64,000 nt of DNA from Jatrophihabitans sp. (GTDB taxonomy: Bacteria; Actinomycetota; Actinomycetes; Mycobacteriales; Jatrophihabitantaceae), in contig DASWNX010000008.1 in the NCBI GenBank assembly GCA_036399055.1, forward strand, positions 1 through 64,000, written 5' to 3'. Below the pieces are notes generated by a model that worked only from the letters and a program-made list of their open reading frames with translations, made no database searches and was not told the DNA's origin. Made by a program: the position numbers and the translations under genes. Positions within the stretch are counted from its first letter, which is position 1, and each line of letters starts with the position of its first letter. Below are positions 36,353 to 47,293 of the stretch, one piece after another.

Positions 36353-37219
36353 ATGGCATCTCGCTTGAGGCTTCTCCTTGGCCTCCTCCTAGTCATCCTC
36401 GGTCTCACCGCCACCTCCATGGCCCCGGCGTCGGCGATCACCGGCGGCGAGCCGGATGGCAACCGCCACCCCAACGTCGGGCTGATCCTGTTCTACAGCG
36501 AGGACGGCCGGTTCCGCTGCACGGCGACGCTGGTCACTCCCACCGTCCTGCTCACCGCCGGGCACTGCACTGAAGGCACCGTGGGCAAGACCCTGGTGGA
36601 CTTCCGCTCGGTGGTCGCCTACCAGCCGCCGACCGGCTACCCGGTGGCAGCCAACCCCGACACCGGCTACACCCAGGCTGAGATCGAGGCCGCCGGCTTC
36701 CTCTCCGGCACCGCCTACACCCACCCGGACTACTCCGGCTTCACCGACCTGAACAACTGGAACGACGTCGGCGTGATCGTGCTCGACCGGCCGGTGACCA
36801 CCATCGAGCCGGCCACCCTGGCCCCGCTGAACTACCTCGACGCCTACGCCCAGCCTCGGCTGAACCAGACCATCTTCACCTCGGTCGGCTACGGCACCGA
36901 GGTGCGCAAGCCGGCCTCGGGACCGCAGAAGCCCATCCCGGAGTCCTACCCGCTGATCCGGCGGGTCGCCTACCAGCCCGGGCAGAAGCTGACCAACCAG
37001 ATCCTGCAGCTCAACGGCAACATGAACGACACCCGCGGGACCGGCGGCACCTGCTTCGGTGACTCCGGCGGCCCGACGTTCCTCAACGACTACGTCGTGG
37101 CGGTCACCAGCTACACCTACACCCAGAACTGCCGCTACCTCGGCGGTTACTCGCGGGTGGACATCGAGGTCGTCCAGGACTGGCTGGCCACCTTCGGGGT
37201 GTTCCCGGCAGAGGGCTGA
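36353..37219 (+). CDS. Secreted trypsin-like serine protease
   Basis: A 288-aa chymotrypsin-fold S1 protease with a Sec signal peptide (hydrophobic residues 5-22, cleavage after about MAPASA). Mature part starts at ITGGEPDGN, the typical activation-type N-terminus. Catalytic triad: H71 in TAGHC, D138 in WNDVGVIVL, S238 in GDSGGP. Two further cysteines give the usual disulphides. It is a single gene between proB and gltD with a terminator on its 3' side, so probably an insertion in the proB-nadD region. Confidence 0.92.
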   Translation: MASRLRLLLGLLLVILGLTATSMAPASAITGGEPDGNRHPNVGLILFYSEDGRFRCTATLVTPTVLLTAGHCTEGTVGKTLVDFRSVVAYQPPTGYPVAANPDTGYTQAEIEAAGFLSGTAYTHPDYSGFTDLNNWNDVGVIVLDRPVTTIEPATLAPLNYLDAYAQPRLNQTIFTSVGYGTEVRKPASGPQKPIPESYPLIRRVAYQPGQKLTNQILQLNGNMNDTRGTGGTCFGDSGGPTFLNDYVVAVTSYTYTQNCRYLGGYSRVDIEVVQDWLATFGVFPAEG

Positions 37220-37247
37220 CCTCACTGATCCGCTAGCCCGGTCGACA

Positions 37248-37282
37248 GCCGGGGCCGGTCGCACATCGCGGCCGGCCCCGGC
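37248..37282 (+). terminator. Strong terminator hairpin after the protease gene
   Basis: Perfect 11-bp stem GCCGGGGCCGG/CCGGCCCCGGC with a 13-nt loop, then TTCGCC. One of the longest GC stems in the window. Confidence 0.7.
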
Positions 37283-37379
37283 TTCGCCGTCCGGTGGGCG
37301 CCTGCGGTCGGGTCACGTATCCTTCTCACGGGCCGGCGCTGTCCCGCATGCACTCGAACTTCACAAGACAGGCTGGCGC

Positions 37380-38831
37380 ATGGGCGACATCACCGGATTT
37401 CTCAAGCACGGGCGCGAACTGCCACGCCGCCGGCCGGTTGCGGTCCGCATCTCCGACTGGCACGAGGTCTACGAGCCGGCCGACGACGCGGTCACCCGAA
37501 CCCAAGCCGGCCGCTGCATGGACTGCGGCATCCCGTTCTGCCACAACGGCTGCCCGCTGGGGAACCTGATTCCCGAGTGGAACGACCTGGTGTACCGCGA
37601 CCGCTGGCACGAGGCCATCGACCGGCTGCACGCCACCAACAACTTCCCCGAGTTCACCGGACGGCTGTGCCCGGCGCCGTGTGAGGCGTCCTGCGTGCTG
37701 GGCATCAGCCAGGACCCGGTGACCATCGAGCAGGTCGAGAAAGAGATCATCGAGCGGGCCTGGGACAACGGCTGGGTGCGGCCGCTGCCGGCCAGCCGGC
37801 CGACCGGCAAGCGGGTGGCGGTGGTGGGCTCAGGCCCGGCCGGGCTGGCCGCCGCCCAGCAGCTGACCCGGGCCGGTCACCAGGTCAGCGTGCTCGAACG
37901 CGCCGACCGGATCGGCGGGCTGCTGCGCTACGGCATTCCTGAGTTCAAGATGGAGAAGCGGGTGATCGACCGGCGGATCGAGCAGATGCGGGCCGAGGGC
38001 ACCGAGTTCCGGACCGGGGTCGACGTCGGAGTGGACATCTCCGTCGAGCAGTTGCGCGCCGGCTATGACGCGGTGCTGCTGGCCGGCGGGGCCACCGCCT
38101 GGCGCGACCTGCCGGTCCCGGGCCGTGAGTTGACCGGGGTCTACCAGGCGATGGAGTTCCTGCCGCTGGCCAACCGCGTCCAGCAAGGCGATTACGACAC
38201 CGCGCCGGTCTCGGCAGCCGGCAAGCGCGTCGTGATCATCGGCGGCGGTGACACCGGCGCCGACTGCCTGGGCACCGCGCACCGGCAGGGCGCGGCCTCG
38301 GTGCACCAGTTCGAGATCATGGCCCGGCCGCCCGCGGCCCGGCCCGAGACCACCCCCTGGCCCACCTGGCCCCTGATGCTGCGGACCGCCTCAGCGCACG
38401 AAGAGGGCGGCGAGCGGGTCTTCGCGGTGAACACCGAGTGCTTCCTCGGCGACGAGCAGGGCAATGTGCGGGCGCTGCGGGCTCATCAGGTCGAGCTGGT
38501 GGACGGACGGTTCGAGAAGACGCCGGGCAGCGAGTTCGACCTGGAATGCGAGCTGGTGCTGCTGGCGATGGGCTTTCTCGGCCCGGAGCGCCACGAGCTG
38601 CTGGACGGCCTGGGCGTCGAGCTGACCGAGCGCGGCAACGTGGCCCGCGACGCCGAGTTCGCCACCAACGTGGAGGGTGTGTTCGTGGCCGGTGACATGG
38701 GCCGCGGCCAGAGCCTGATCGTGTGGGCGATCGCCGAGGGCCGCTCGGCCGCCGCGGGGGTGGACCGGTGGCTGACCGGGGAGTCGACGTTGCCGGCGCC
38801 GATCACCCCGAGCACCGCCGCCCAGCGCTGA
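37380..38831 (+). CDS. gltD: Glutamate synthase small (beta) subunit
   Basis: A 483-aa GltD-type FAD/NAD(P)H oxidoreductase. The N-terminal cysteine pattern CMDCGIPFC, NGC and CPAPCEASC forms two 4Fe-4S clusters. The FAD site is VVGSGPAGLAAAQQL (near residue 148), and the NADPH site is IIGGGDTGADC. GltD supplies electrons to the GltB glutamine-amidotransferase subunit, but no gltB is adjacent or in the window. ATG 37380 is the family start; its ribosome site is poor. The same fold serves other reductases, but the length and motifs fit GltD. Confidence 0.92.
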   Translation: MGDITGFLKHGRELPRRRPVAVRISDWHEVYEPADDAVTRTQAGRCMDCGIPFCHNGCPLGNLIPEWNDLVYRDRWHEAIDRLHATNNFPEFTGRLCPAPCEASCVLGISQDPVTIEQVEKEIIERAWDNGWVRPLPASRPTGKRVAVVGSGPAGLAAAQQLTRAGHQVSVLERADRIGGLLRYGIPEFKMEKRVIDRRIEQMRAEGTEFRTGVDVGVDISVEQLRAGYDAVLLAGGATAWRDLPVPGRELTGVYQAMEFLPLANRVQQGDYDTAPVSAAGKRVVIIGGGDTGADCLGTAHRQGAASVHQFEIMARPPAARPETTPWPTWPLMLRTASAHEEGGERVFAVNTECFLGDEQGNVRALRAHQVELVDGRFEKTPGSEFDLECELVLLAMGFLGPERHELLDGLGVELTERGNVARDAEFATNVEGVFVAGDMGRGQSLIVWAIAEGRSAAAGVDRWLTGESTLPAPITPSTAAQR

Positions 38832-38862
38832 CCTGCCGCCGTCCGGCGCTGACCTGCCGCCG
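38825..38862 (+). repeat. Direct repeat across the gltD stop
   Basis: GCGCTGACCTGCCGCCG occurs twice with a 21-bp period; the first copy contains the gltD stop codon. Probably a small slippage duplication. Confidence 0.7.
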
Positions 38863-38950
38863 CCGAGCCCGCCGCTGATCTGGGCGGACACCAGGCTCGC
38901 AGTGCTGCGCTGGCCGCCGCCGGTCGGGCCGGCCCCATAGGATGCCCGCC

Positions 38951-39589
38951 ATGACTGCTCAGTCCGACACCGAGAGCTGGCCTGCGGTTCTGACAGCCGA
39001 GGGACGGCCGCGCCGGGTCGGCATCATGGGCGGCACCTTCGACCCGATCCACCACGGACACCTGGTGGCGGCCAGCGAGGTCGCCGACCTGTTCGACCTC
39101 GACGAGGTGGTCTTCGTCCCCACCGGCCAGCCGTGGCAGAAGGTCGAGCGGGAGGTGAGCCCGGCCGAGCATCGCTACCTGATGACGGTGGTGGCCACCG
39201 CGTCCAACCCGAATTTCTGGGTGAGCCGGGTGGACATCGACCGCCCCGGCCTGACCTACACCGTCGACACGGTGGGCGACATCTCGGCCATCCGCCCCGG
39301 GGCCGAGCTGTTCTTCATCACCGGGGCGGACGCGCTGCAGGCGATCCTGTCCTGGAAGAAGGCCGACGAGCTGTTTCAGATGTGCCACCTGGTGGGCGTC
39401 ACCAGACCCGGCTACCACCTGTCCGGGGACCACCTGCCACCGGACATCGTCACCTTGCTGGACGTGCCGGCGATGGCGATCTCGTCCTCGGCGGTCCGGC
39501 AACGGGTGCAGGCCGGACGGCCGGTCTGGTACCTGGTGCCTGACGGCGTCGTGCAGTACATCGCCAAGCACCAGCTGTACCGGCGCTGA
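38951..39589 (+). CDS. nadD: Nicotinate-nucleotide adenylyltransferase
   Basis: A 212-aa enzyme joining ATP and nicotinate mononucleotide in NAD synthesis. Nucleotidyltransferase motif [11 protein letters not shown] near residue 27, substrate region [18 protein letters not shown], and the C-terminal [13 protein letters not shown] 38951 has AGGA 8 nt upstream; an in-frame ATG at 38942 is an alternative. In most actinobacteria rsfS follows nadD, but here a convergent gene follows. Confidence 0.95.
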   Translation: MTAQSDTESWPAVLTAEGRPRRVGIMGGTFDPIHHGHLVAASEVADLFDLDEVVFVPTGQPWQKVEREVSPAEHRYLMTVVATASNPNFWVSRVDIDRPGLTYTVDTVGDISAIRPGAELFFITGADALQAILSWKKADELFQMCHLVGVTRPGYHLSGDHLPPDIVTLLDVPAMAISSSAVRQRVQAGRPVWYLVPDGVVQYIAKHQLYRR

Positions 39590-39611
39590 GCGGGGACTGC
39601 GGACTGAAGCC

Positions 39612-39655
39612 GAGCGCCAGGACAGCGGCGCGGTCAGCCGCGGGCGTCCTCGCTC
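39612..39655. terminator. Shared terminator between nadD and the GNAT gene
   Basis: Bulged stem GAGCG(CC)AGGAC / GTCCTCGCTC with an inner GCGGC/GCCGC stem, placed between convergent genes and touching the GNAT stop codon. It can serve both directions. Confidence 0.5.
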
Positions 39656-40784
39656 AGCCGGCAGGGCGGACCAGCCCGAAGCCGATCTCGTCGCTGTGAC
39701 TGCCGTCGGGGTTGGGCAGCCTGCAGCCCATCCGCCCCTCTTCGGTGAATCCGGCGGACAGCGCCGCGCGGGCCGAGGCCACGTTGGCAGCCTTGCAGCC
39801 AAGCTCCAGCCGGACGGTCGGGGTCGTGCTGAACGCCCAGTCGGCCAGCAGCCGTAGCGCCCGGGCGGTGAAGCCACGCCCCCGGAACTCCGGAAGCACC
39901 CCGTACCCGAGAGCCACCACGTTCGGCGGCCCGGGCCGTCGCAGGCCGAGCACGCCGGCGCCCGCGCCGCTGGCGGCCTCGCAGATCAGCAGCAAGTTCT
40001 GGCTGCTCACCAACCGGTCGAGCGGGGCGCGGGCGGCCATGGCGCGCGCGCCGGCCTCGGGCATCGGCTTGTCGTATAACGCCCACTGCCGGGCGGCCTC
40101 GTTGTTGGCCTCGGCCAGCAGCACCGGCCAGTCGTCGGGGCCGCCCGGGCGCAGGGTGATCACGCCGTCGCTGAGCGGCTCGAGCTTGGGCCAGGACGGC
40201 TCGACCGGCTTGTCCGGGTCGCCGGCCGTCCGGGCGAAGACGGCGCCGTCGCGCAGCCCGTCGCCGCCTAGCCCGCCGCTGCGCAGGCTGGCCCGGCTGA
40301 CCCCCTCGAAGGCGAAGCCGGCCCGCAGCGCCACCACGGCCGAGGCGGCGTTGGGCACCTCGCACCGGATCTGGATCCGCGCCAAGCCGTTGGCCAGCCC
40401 GAAACGGGTCAACGTCCGGGTGGCCTCGGTGGCGTAGCCCCGCCCCCAGTCGGCGGCGGCGATCCAGTAGCCGATCTCGGCGCTGGAGTCCGCGCCCACC
40501 GGCAGTTGCAGGGTGGCGCTGCCGACCAGCCGGCCACTGGCGTTCTCGGCGATCGCGCAGTCCAGCCGGGAGCCGGCCGCCCGCCCGGCTCGGGCATGTC
40601 CGGTGACGAAGGCGTGGGCGTCGGAGTCGGTGTAGGGCCAGGGCAGCGCCAGGTGCTGGTGCATCCGCTCGTCGGCCATCACCGCCCGGACCGCGGCGGC
40701 GTCTTCGGGTTGCCAGGGTCGCAGCGTCAGCCGCCCGGAGTGCAGCACCAGCCCGTCGAGCTCGACTCCGCTCCACCCGGCCAT
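39654..40784 (-). CDS. Tandem-domain GNAT acetyltransferase
   Basis: A 376-aa protein made of two consecutive GNAT domains of the RimJ/RimL type. Domain 1 (about 12-175) shows [20 protein letters not shown], the acetyl-CoA loop; domain 2 (about 205-372) shows [21 protein letters not shown]. Each domain begins with a LTLRPW or ITLRPG motif. A single polypeptide with two full GNAT units is less common than single-domain members. Substrate unknown. It is divergent from secA by 59 bp. Confidence 0.87.
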   Translation of the reverse strand: MAGWSGVELDGLVLHSGRLTLRPWQPEDAAAVRAVMADERMHQHLALPWPYTDSDAHAFVTGHARAGRAAGSRLDCAIAENASGRLVGSATLQLPVGADSSAEIGYWIAAADWGRGYATEATRTLTRFGLANGLARIQIRCEVPNAASAVVALRAGFAFEGVSRASLRSGGLGGDGLRDGAVFARTAGDPDKPVEPSWPKLEPLSDGVITLRPGGPDDWPVLLAEANNEAARQWALYDKPMPEAGARAMAARAPLDRLVSSQNLLLICEAASGAGAGVLGLRRPGPPNVVALGYGVLPEFRGRGFTARALRLLADWAFSTTPTVRLELGCKAANVASARAALSAGFTEEGRMGCRLPNPDGSHSDEIGFGLVRPAG

Positions 40785-40843
40785 GGCGCCAGTTTGCCAG
40801 ATCGGACCATTCGAATTTTCCGTCTAGCGAGGCCAAGTACCAT

Positions 40844-43657
<2,814 letters not shown>

Positions 43658-43663
43658 GCCGCG

Positions 43664-43715
43664 CCGAGCGGCGGAGGAACACCCCCGTTTAAGCCTTCCT
43701 TCCGCCGCCCGGCTC
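43664..43715. terminator. Shared terminator after secA
   Basis: Imperfect long stem: GGCGGAGGAA (43670-43679) pairs with TTCCTTCCGCC (43696-43706, one extra T), flanked by GAGC/GGCTC, with CCCGTTT in the loop. It sits between convergent stops. Confidence 0.5.
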
Positions 43716-44289
43716 AGCCGATCTGCAGGCGGACGCACCGCCATCGGCCGTCCAATCCCTCCAGGCGCAATGCCAGCGCCCGGAAGCGGTCGCCCACCCG
43801 CAGCACCGCGGCCACCTCGGCCACCCCGTCCGCGGGCTCGCTGATGTGCACCGAGTGCAGCGTGGCCGGCCGATGCGCGCTGCCCAGCCGGCTGATCCGT
43901 CCGGCGTCGCGGGCCAGGCCGGCCTGCACCGTCGGACTGGTGTGGTGGCGCAGCTGGGACGCCGAGCGGCGACCGGTGGCGGTCTCGATGACACCGATCA
44001 CCAGCCGCCTGGCGAAGGCAGCCGGCTCGGGCAGCTCGTGACGGCCGGTGGGCCTGACCGCGAACGGGTCCGGCGCGGCCCGCAGCCGCATCGCCGACGG
44101 CGCGTTCGGGCCCATGGCGTCGAAGGGCAGCGGTTGATCCAGCGGCCCGACCAGGCTCAGGCGCCGTGCGGCCAGCTCGTCGTCGAAGGGCGGTTCGCGG
44201 CGCGGCGCGGGACGCGCTTGGAATCGGCGCGCGATCGCTGGCCCGCTGCCCTCTCGGCCGGACTGGACCGGCGCCGCCGACATCGTCAT
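43714..44289 (-). CDS. Rv3235-family protein
   Basis: A 191-aa protein of the actinobacterial Rv3235 family. The conserved C-terminal half carries FARRLVIGVIETATGRRSASQLRHHTS and the last 60 residues that end in RWRCVRLQIG. I placed the start at ATG 44289 because it overlaps the stop of the upstream LysM gene (ATGA); open frame continues further but lies inside that gene. In Mycobacterium the homologue is also near secA1. Function is unknown; neighbour conservation hints at a link to export or envelope. Confidence 0.8.
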   Translation of the reverse strand: MTMSAAPVQSGREGSGPAIARRFQARPAPRREPPFDDELAARRLSLVGPLDQPLPFDAMGPNAPSAMRLRAAPDPFAVRPTGRHELPEPAAFARRLVIGVIETATGRRSASQLRHHTSPTVQAGLARDAGRISRLGSAHRPATLHSVHISEPADGVAEVAAVLRVGDRFRALALRLEGLDGRWRCVRLQIG

Positions 44290-45155
44290 GCGCCCGCGCC
44301 CTGGGACGCCTGGCGCGGCGCGAGCAGCTCGACGCCCGGTCGGAGCAGGTTGGGATTGGCGCCGATCAGCTTCCGGTTCGCGGCGTGCCAGCGAGGCCAT
44401 TCGGCCTGAATCCGGGCCGCCGACGAGCCCGGGCCCAGCCGGTGAGCGGCGATCGACCACAGTGAGTCGCCCGGACGCACTAGCACGCGGTCCTCAGTGC
44501 CACGCGATCGAGGCCGGACCGGCTCCGGCGCGGCGGGAGTGAGCCGGTCACCTGACGCCGGGTCGGCAGGTTTGGCAGGGCCGCCGGGGTCGGTGGGGTC
44601 GGCGGGGTCGGTGGAGCCAGCGGGGTCGGTGGAGCCAGCGGGGTCGGTGGGCCACCCGAGCGCCGGCATGGATGGCGGCGCGGTGGGCTTGCCGCTCTGC
44701 GGCTGACCCGGCCGGTCCATCGGCAGGCCCAAGGCGGTCGCGGGGCCGGTCGGACCTGCCGGGGCGCCGATCGGCGCAGGGGCGCTGCCTGCGACCGGCT
44801 GGGCGAAGGCGACAGCCGGGCTGATCAGGATCGACGTGCCGGCTGCTGCCCCGACGACTCGCCGCAGCACCGCAGGCGTCACCCGCTCAGCCACCGCGAG
44901 AGCGAGTAGGCCGACACGCCCTGGCGCCAGGGCCACTGCTGTGACGCTCAGGGCGAATGCGGCCCAGAGCGCGACCAGCCACAGCAGTGAGCCGGCGAGG
45001 GCTGCGGCGGCAGTGTCCGGCCCCACCTCAGCCACCCACGCGTGAGGAGAACGAAGGCCCTCTCTCAAGCGAGCAGGTTGACCCGCGCACCCGAGGAGCA
45101 CCGATCCGATGCCCAGCAGGGTGACGCACATCGCGCCCCGCCGTACGTTAACCAT
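44286..45155 (-). CDS. LysM-domain membrane protein
   Basis: A 289-aa protein with an N-terminal hydrophobic stretch including a cysteine (LLGIGSVLLGC, lipobox-like), further hydrophobic segments (about residues 50-75 and 100-120), a Pro/Asp/Gly-rich linker made of tandem repeats, and a C-terminal LysM domain (about 223-280, VRPGDSLWSIAAHRLG). LysM binds peptidoglycan. ATG 45155 has AAGGGAAG upstream and is preferred over the ATG 24 bp before. Translationally coupled to the Rv3235-like gene. A DnaA box lies 64 bp upstream. Confidence 0.82.
   Translation of the reverse strand: MVNVRRGAMCVTLLGIGSVLLGCAGQPARLREGLRSPHAWVAEVGPDTAAAALAGSLLWLVALWAAFALSVTAVALAPGRVGLLALAVAERVTPAVLRRVVGAAAGTSILISPAVAFAQPVAGSAPAPIGAPAGPTGPATALGLPMDRPGQPQSGKPTAPPSMPALGWPTDPAGSTDPAGSTDPADPTDPGGPAKPADPASGDRLTPAAPEPVRPRSRGTEDRVLVRPGDSLWSIAAHRLGPGSSAARIQAEWPRWHAANRKLIGANPNLLRPGVELLAPRQASQGAGA
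44584..44656 (-). repeat. Tandem repeat in LysM-protein linker
   Basis: About four 18-bp copies with core GGGGTCGGTGGAGCCAGC (plus strand) encode STDPAG/PTDPAD hexapeptides linking membrane and LysM parts. Confidence 0.7.
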
Positions 45156-45218
45156 GCGCTTCCCTTCGTTTGCATCCATTTACATGGATACGCGATGGGA
45201 AGAGGTTGGTCAAAGGGG

Positions 45219-45227
45219 TGTGGATAA
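45219..45227 (-). promoter_or_regulatory. DnaA-box-like site upstream of LysM gene
   Basis: TGTGGATAA on the plus strand is the complement of the consensus DnaA box TTATCCACA. It lies 64 bp upstream of the LysM gene start. See also the sites at 48937 and 58558-58582. Confidence 0.5.
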
Positions 45228-45280
45228 CCGGGCAGCCTGTGAGGGCCTCTCGTGGTCGCGATCCGCGGGCCGGACGAGCT

Positions 45281-45450
45281 TGGGCAGCACACCGCACCGC
45301 CGGCGGAGCGCAGCTCACCAGGGCAGCCCCAGGGCGGCGACCCTGCATTGCCTCACCGGTCGCGCCATCGGTGAAGTGCTCGGCGTGGCGTTGGCCACCT
45401 GGTGGGGGTGGGGCGACCGGTCATCGATCGCGCTGGCGGTCGTGCGCGCC
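45281..45450 (+). pseudogene. Truncated duplicate of the DUF4396 gene
   Basis: This 170-bp stretch is closely similar to 47356-47529 inside the intact DUF4396 gene. In one frame it still encodes TLHCLTGRAIGEVLGVALA and ATWWGWGD then SSIALAVV. Similarity stops abruptly at the first predicted helix, the upstream half has small insertions and deletions, and there is no start with a ribosome site. A broken paralogue or insertion scar. The rest of the 45156-45518 interval holds the LysM promoter region and two copies of GTGTTCAGGA (45501 and 45515). Confidence 0.85.
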
Positions 45451-45518
45451 TTGCGCCACCGCCGGTGGCGCCGGACGATGGCACGCCGATCCTGTGGTGC
45501 GTGTTCAGGACGGCGTGT

Positions 45519-46793
45519 TCAGGAAGGCAGGTAATTCGCGTCGATCCGCACGTAGGGCGAGGTCGTCACCAGAGCCAAGTTGCTGCCACTCGTTTGTTGA
45601 ACCGAGACGGAGAAGGTCTGAGAACCGTTGAACACCGCGGAACCGGAGAGCTTCAAAGTCCGTAGGCCGGCCGCGCCGTCAATCTCGGCGATGTCGATGA
45701 CATTGCCTGCCGCGCTGAGGCGCGCTAGACGCCGGCCTGTGGCATTAGCGACGAAGGTGATGGTGGCGGTGATGAGCCAGCGGCCAGGTCGGGGCTTGAA
45801 CAGCCCAGTGGCCGGGTCGTAATCGCACCTGCGCATCACCGGTGTTCCCCAGGCAGTCACTGCGGTGCTTGTCGTCGTGGGTATCGACTGTGCGACCACG
45901 CCGGTAGCGGACGCGTAGCCGCCTATCCCGTCCCGGACGCTGCCGGTGATCATCGTGCCCTCGAACACCTCGATGACCTTGAGCGCGTCGTATCCGCCAT
46001 CGATGCTCGCGCCATTCGAGCCAGCTCGCCAGAGAACCTTCGGTGGGTAGGCCACGGGTCGTTCCCAGCGGCATTTGCTGTAGGTGTTGTTGAACCCTGC
46101 GTCGTCAACAAGGTAGAAGCAGACGCCGTTGTCCTCGATTGAGGTGTTCAGAAAGGTGTTGGAGTTGGGTGGGCCCGCAGGGCCGCTAGCCGCAGCCGCC
46201 ATCCAGATCTGACGAGCGTTCGGGTCGAGCTCGACTGCTCCCTTCACGCCGACTGCGTGTTGCATGCGTCCGCCGAGGAAGAGGTTCTGGTTCACCCACC
46301 CAGTTCCTTCAGGCTGCAACTTCACCTGATTGTGATTGCACCACAGCGTGCCCACATTGATCGTGTTGTATGCGAATCCGCCGTTGTGGCCCGATGCGAG
46401 AAATCCCGTCTCAAAATCCTGCGTGAGAGGCAGATCAATCACGCAGTTGTTGAGGTTGACGGCTTTGACACCTACCGACGATCCATCCCAGCCCGTGGTT
46501 CGGGCTGCGTTTATGACACGTGGAACGCTGAACACCTTGCGCGCGACCGTCCCGTCCGGGGATCCAAGTGCAACGGCTGTGCCGACACCGTGGTACTGGA
46601 GGGTGGATTGACCTCCATCCACCTGACACATGAACGTCACGGTGCCGGTGGTGCGGTAGGCGCCTGCAGGGATGAAGAGCGTGGCGTTTTCGTCGACAGC
46701 GAGCGCCGCCGCCGCCGCGTCGTTGAGGGCGCTGGTGTCGTCGGTCAGCCCGTCGCCTACTGCGCCGTAGTCCTTGGCATTGATTGCGTACAT
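45519..46793 (-). CDS. Right-handed beta-helix protein, phage tailspike-like
   Basis: A 424-aa protein. The N-terminus INAKDYGAVGDGLTDDTSAL is the pectate-lyase-3/glycosyl-hydrolase-28-like start of right-handed beta-helix proteins and phage tailspikes. The middle is rich in short Asn/Gly turns typical of helix coils, and the last about 120 residues form a beta-rich domain (RPGRWLITATITFVAN, GSQTFSVSVQQTS) like the C1q/TNF-like trimerisation tips of tail proteins. No signal peptide is seen. ATG 46793 follows AAGGGA. Base composition is visibly lower in GC than its neighbours, and it lies between the two DUF4396 copies, so it was probably acquired. Confidence 0.75.
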   Translation of the reverse strand: MYAINAKDYGAVGDGLTDDTSALNDAAAAALAVDENATLFIPAGAYRTTGTVTFMCQVDGGQSTLQYHGVGTAVALGSPDGTVARKVFSVPRVINAARTTGWDGSSVGVKAVNLNNCVIDLPLTQDFETGFLASGHNGGFAYNTINVGTLWCNHNQVKLQPEGTGWVNQNLFLGGRMQHAVGVKGAVELDPNARQIWMAAAASGPAGPPNSNTFLNTSIEDNGVCFYLVDDAGFNNTYSKCRWERPVAYPPKVLWRAGSNGASIDGGYDALKVIEVFEGTMITGSVRDGIGGYASATGVVAQSIPTTTSTAVTAWGTPVMRRCDYDPATGLFKPRPGRWLITATITFVANATGRRLARLSAAGNVIDIAEIDGAAGLRTLKLSGSAVFNGSQTFSVSVQQTSGSNLALVTTSPYVRIDANYLPS

Positions 46794-46878
46794 CGCGTGT
46801 CCCTTGGTTGTGGCTTCCGGAGTCGCTGGACAGCCCGTGTCCTGATGAGAACCGCGCTCCATCCCGGGCTTGGCCAGC

Positions 46879-46906
46879 GTGGGTCAGCCTGACGCATCTG
46901 ACCCAC
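46879..46906. promoter_or_regulatory. Inverted repeat upstream of beta-helix gene
   Basis: Perfect 9-bp arms GTGGGTCAG and CTGACCCAC separated by 10 nt, 86 bp upstream of the beta-helix start. A possible operator or element end. Confidence 0.45.
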
Positions 46907-46917
46907 AGTCGCTCGCG

Positions 46918-46936
46918 CGCACGCAATGTGCGTGCG
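46918..46936. promoter_or_regulatory. Second inverted repeat upstream of beta-helix gene
   Basis: Perfect 8-bp arms CGCACGCA and TGCGTGCG with a 3-nt spacer ATG, 11 bp beyond the first repeat. The compact spacing fits a dimeric regulator site. Confidence 0.4.
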
Positions 46937-47150
46937 TCGTCGTTGGGGAGCCGCTTGCAAACGCGTTTGTCGGTGATCACGACCTTCGGAGGACAGCGGT
47001 ACTTCGCTCTCGCGTTCGACGGTGGCGTGGCCGTACTGGCCGGCAATCAGGAGGTGCCCGGGAGTCGGCCAGCGACAGCATGTGTGGGTCAACCGGGCCA
47101 GCCCGTATGGGTCTCGTGGTCGCCAGTCCCCGTCGTGGCAGCGGGCTAAG

Positions 47151-47167
47151 ATACCCCCTAGGGGTAT
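47151..47167. promoter_or_regulatory. CsoR-type (copper) operator
   Basis: ATACCCCCTAGGGGTAT: 7-bp arms ATACCCC/GGGGTAT around CTA, the G/C-tract inverted repeat typical of CsoR/RcnR-family operators. It abuts the -35 element of the DUF4396 promoter. CsoR represses until Cu(I) binds. No csoR gene is in the window. Confidence 0.7.
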
Positions 47168-47197
47168 TTGACAAGCGCGAGGATGGCGGCGTATACC
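47168..47197 (+). promoter_or_regulatory. Strong sigma-70-like promoter of DUF4396 gene
   Basis: Perfect -35 TTGACA (47168-47173), 18-nt spacer, -10 TATACC (47192-47197). It is the best promoter match I noticed in the window and begins at the base after the CsoR-type operator. The 5' leader would be about 90 nt. Confidence 0.7.
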
Positions 47198-47293
47198 TGT
47201 CAACGGGCGCGGTCCAGACATCGCGACAAGCGCCCGGCTTGACCTGGCCCGCGCGGGACTGGGTCGAGACTTCTACGTCAAGTGGAGAGGCAG

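Larger units (their letters stand above)
46794..47150. other. Mosaic intergenic region between beta-helix gene and DUF4396 promoter
   Basis: No supported gene in this 357-bp stretch; the short open frames on both strands lack ribosome sites. It holds two inverted repeats (46879-46906 and 46918-46936) and reads as lower-GC than flanking genes at its left end, changing towards typical composition before the CsoR-type site. Confidence 0.5.

Noticed and set aside
45281-45534. Possible functional short DUF4396 protein
   Set aside because: Only about 35 residues of similarity remain, with no ribosome site, and the frame continues into unrelated Arg-rich sequence. Treated as a pseudogene fragment.
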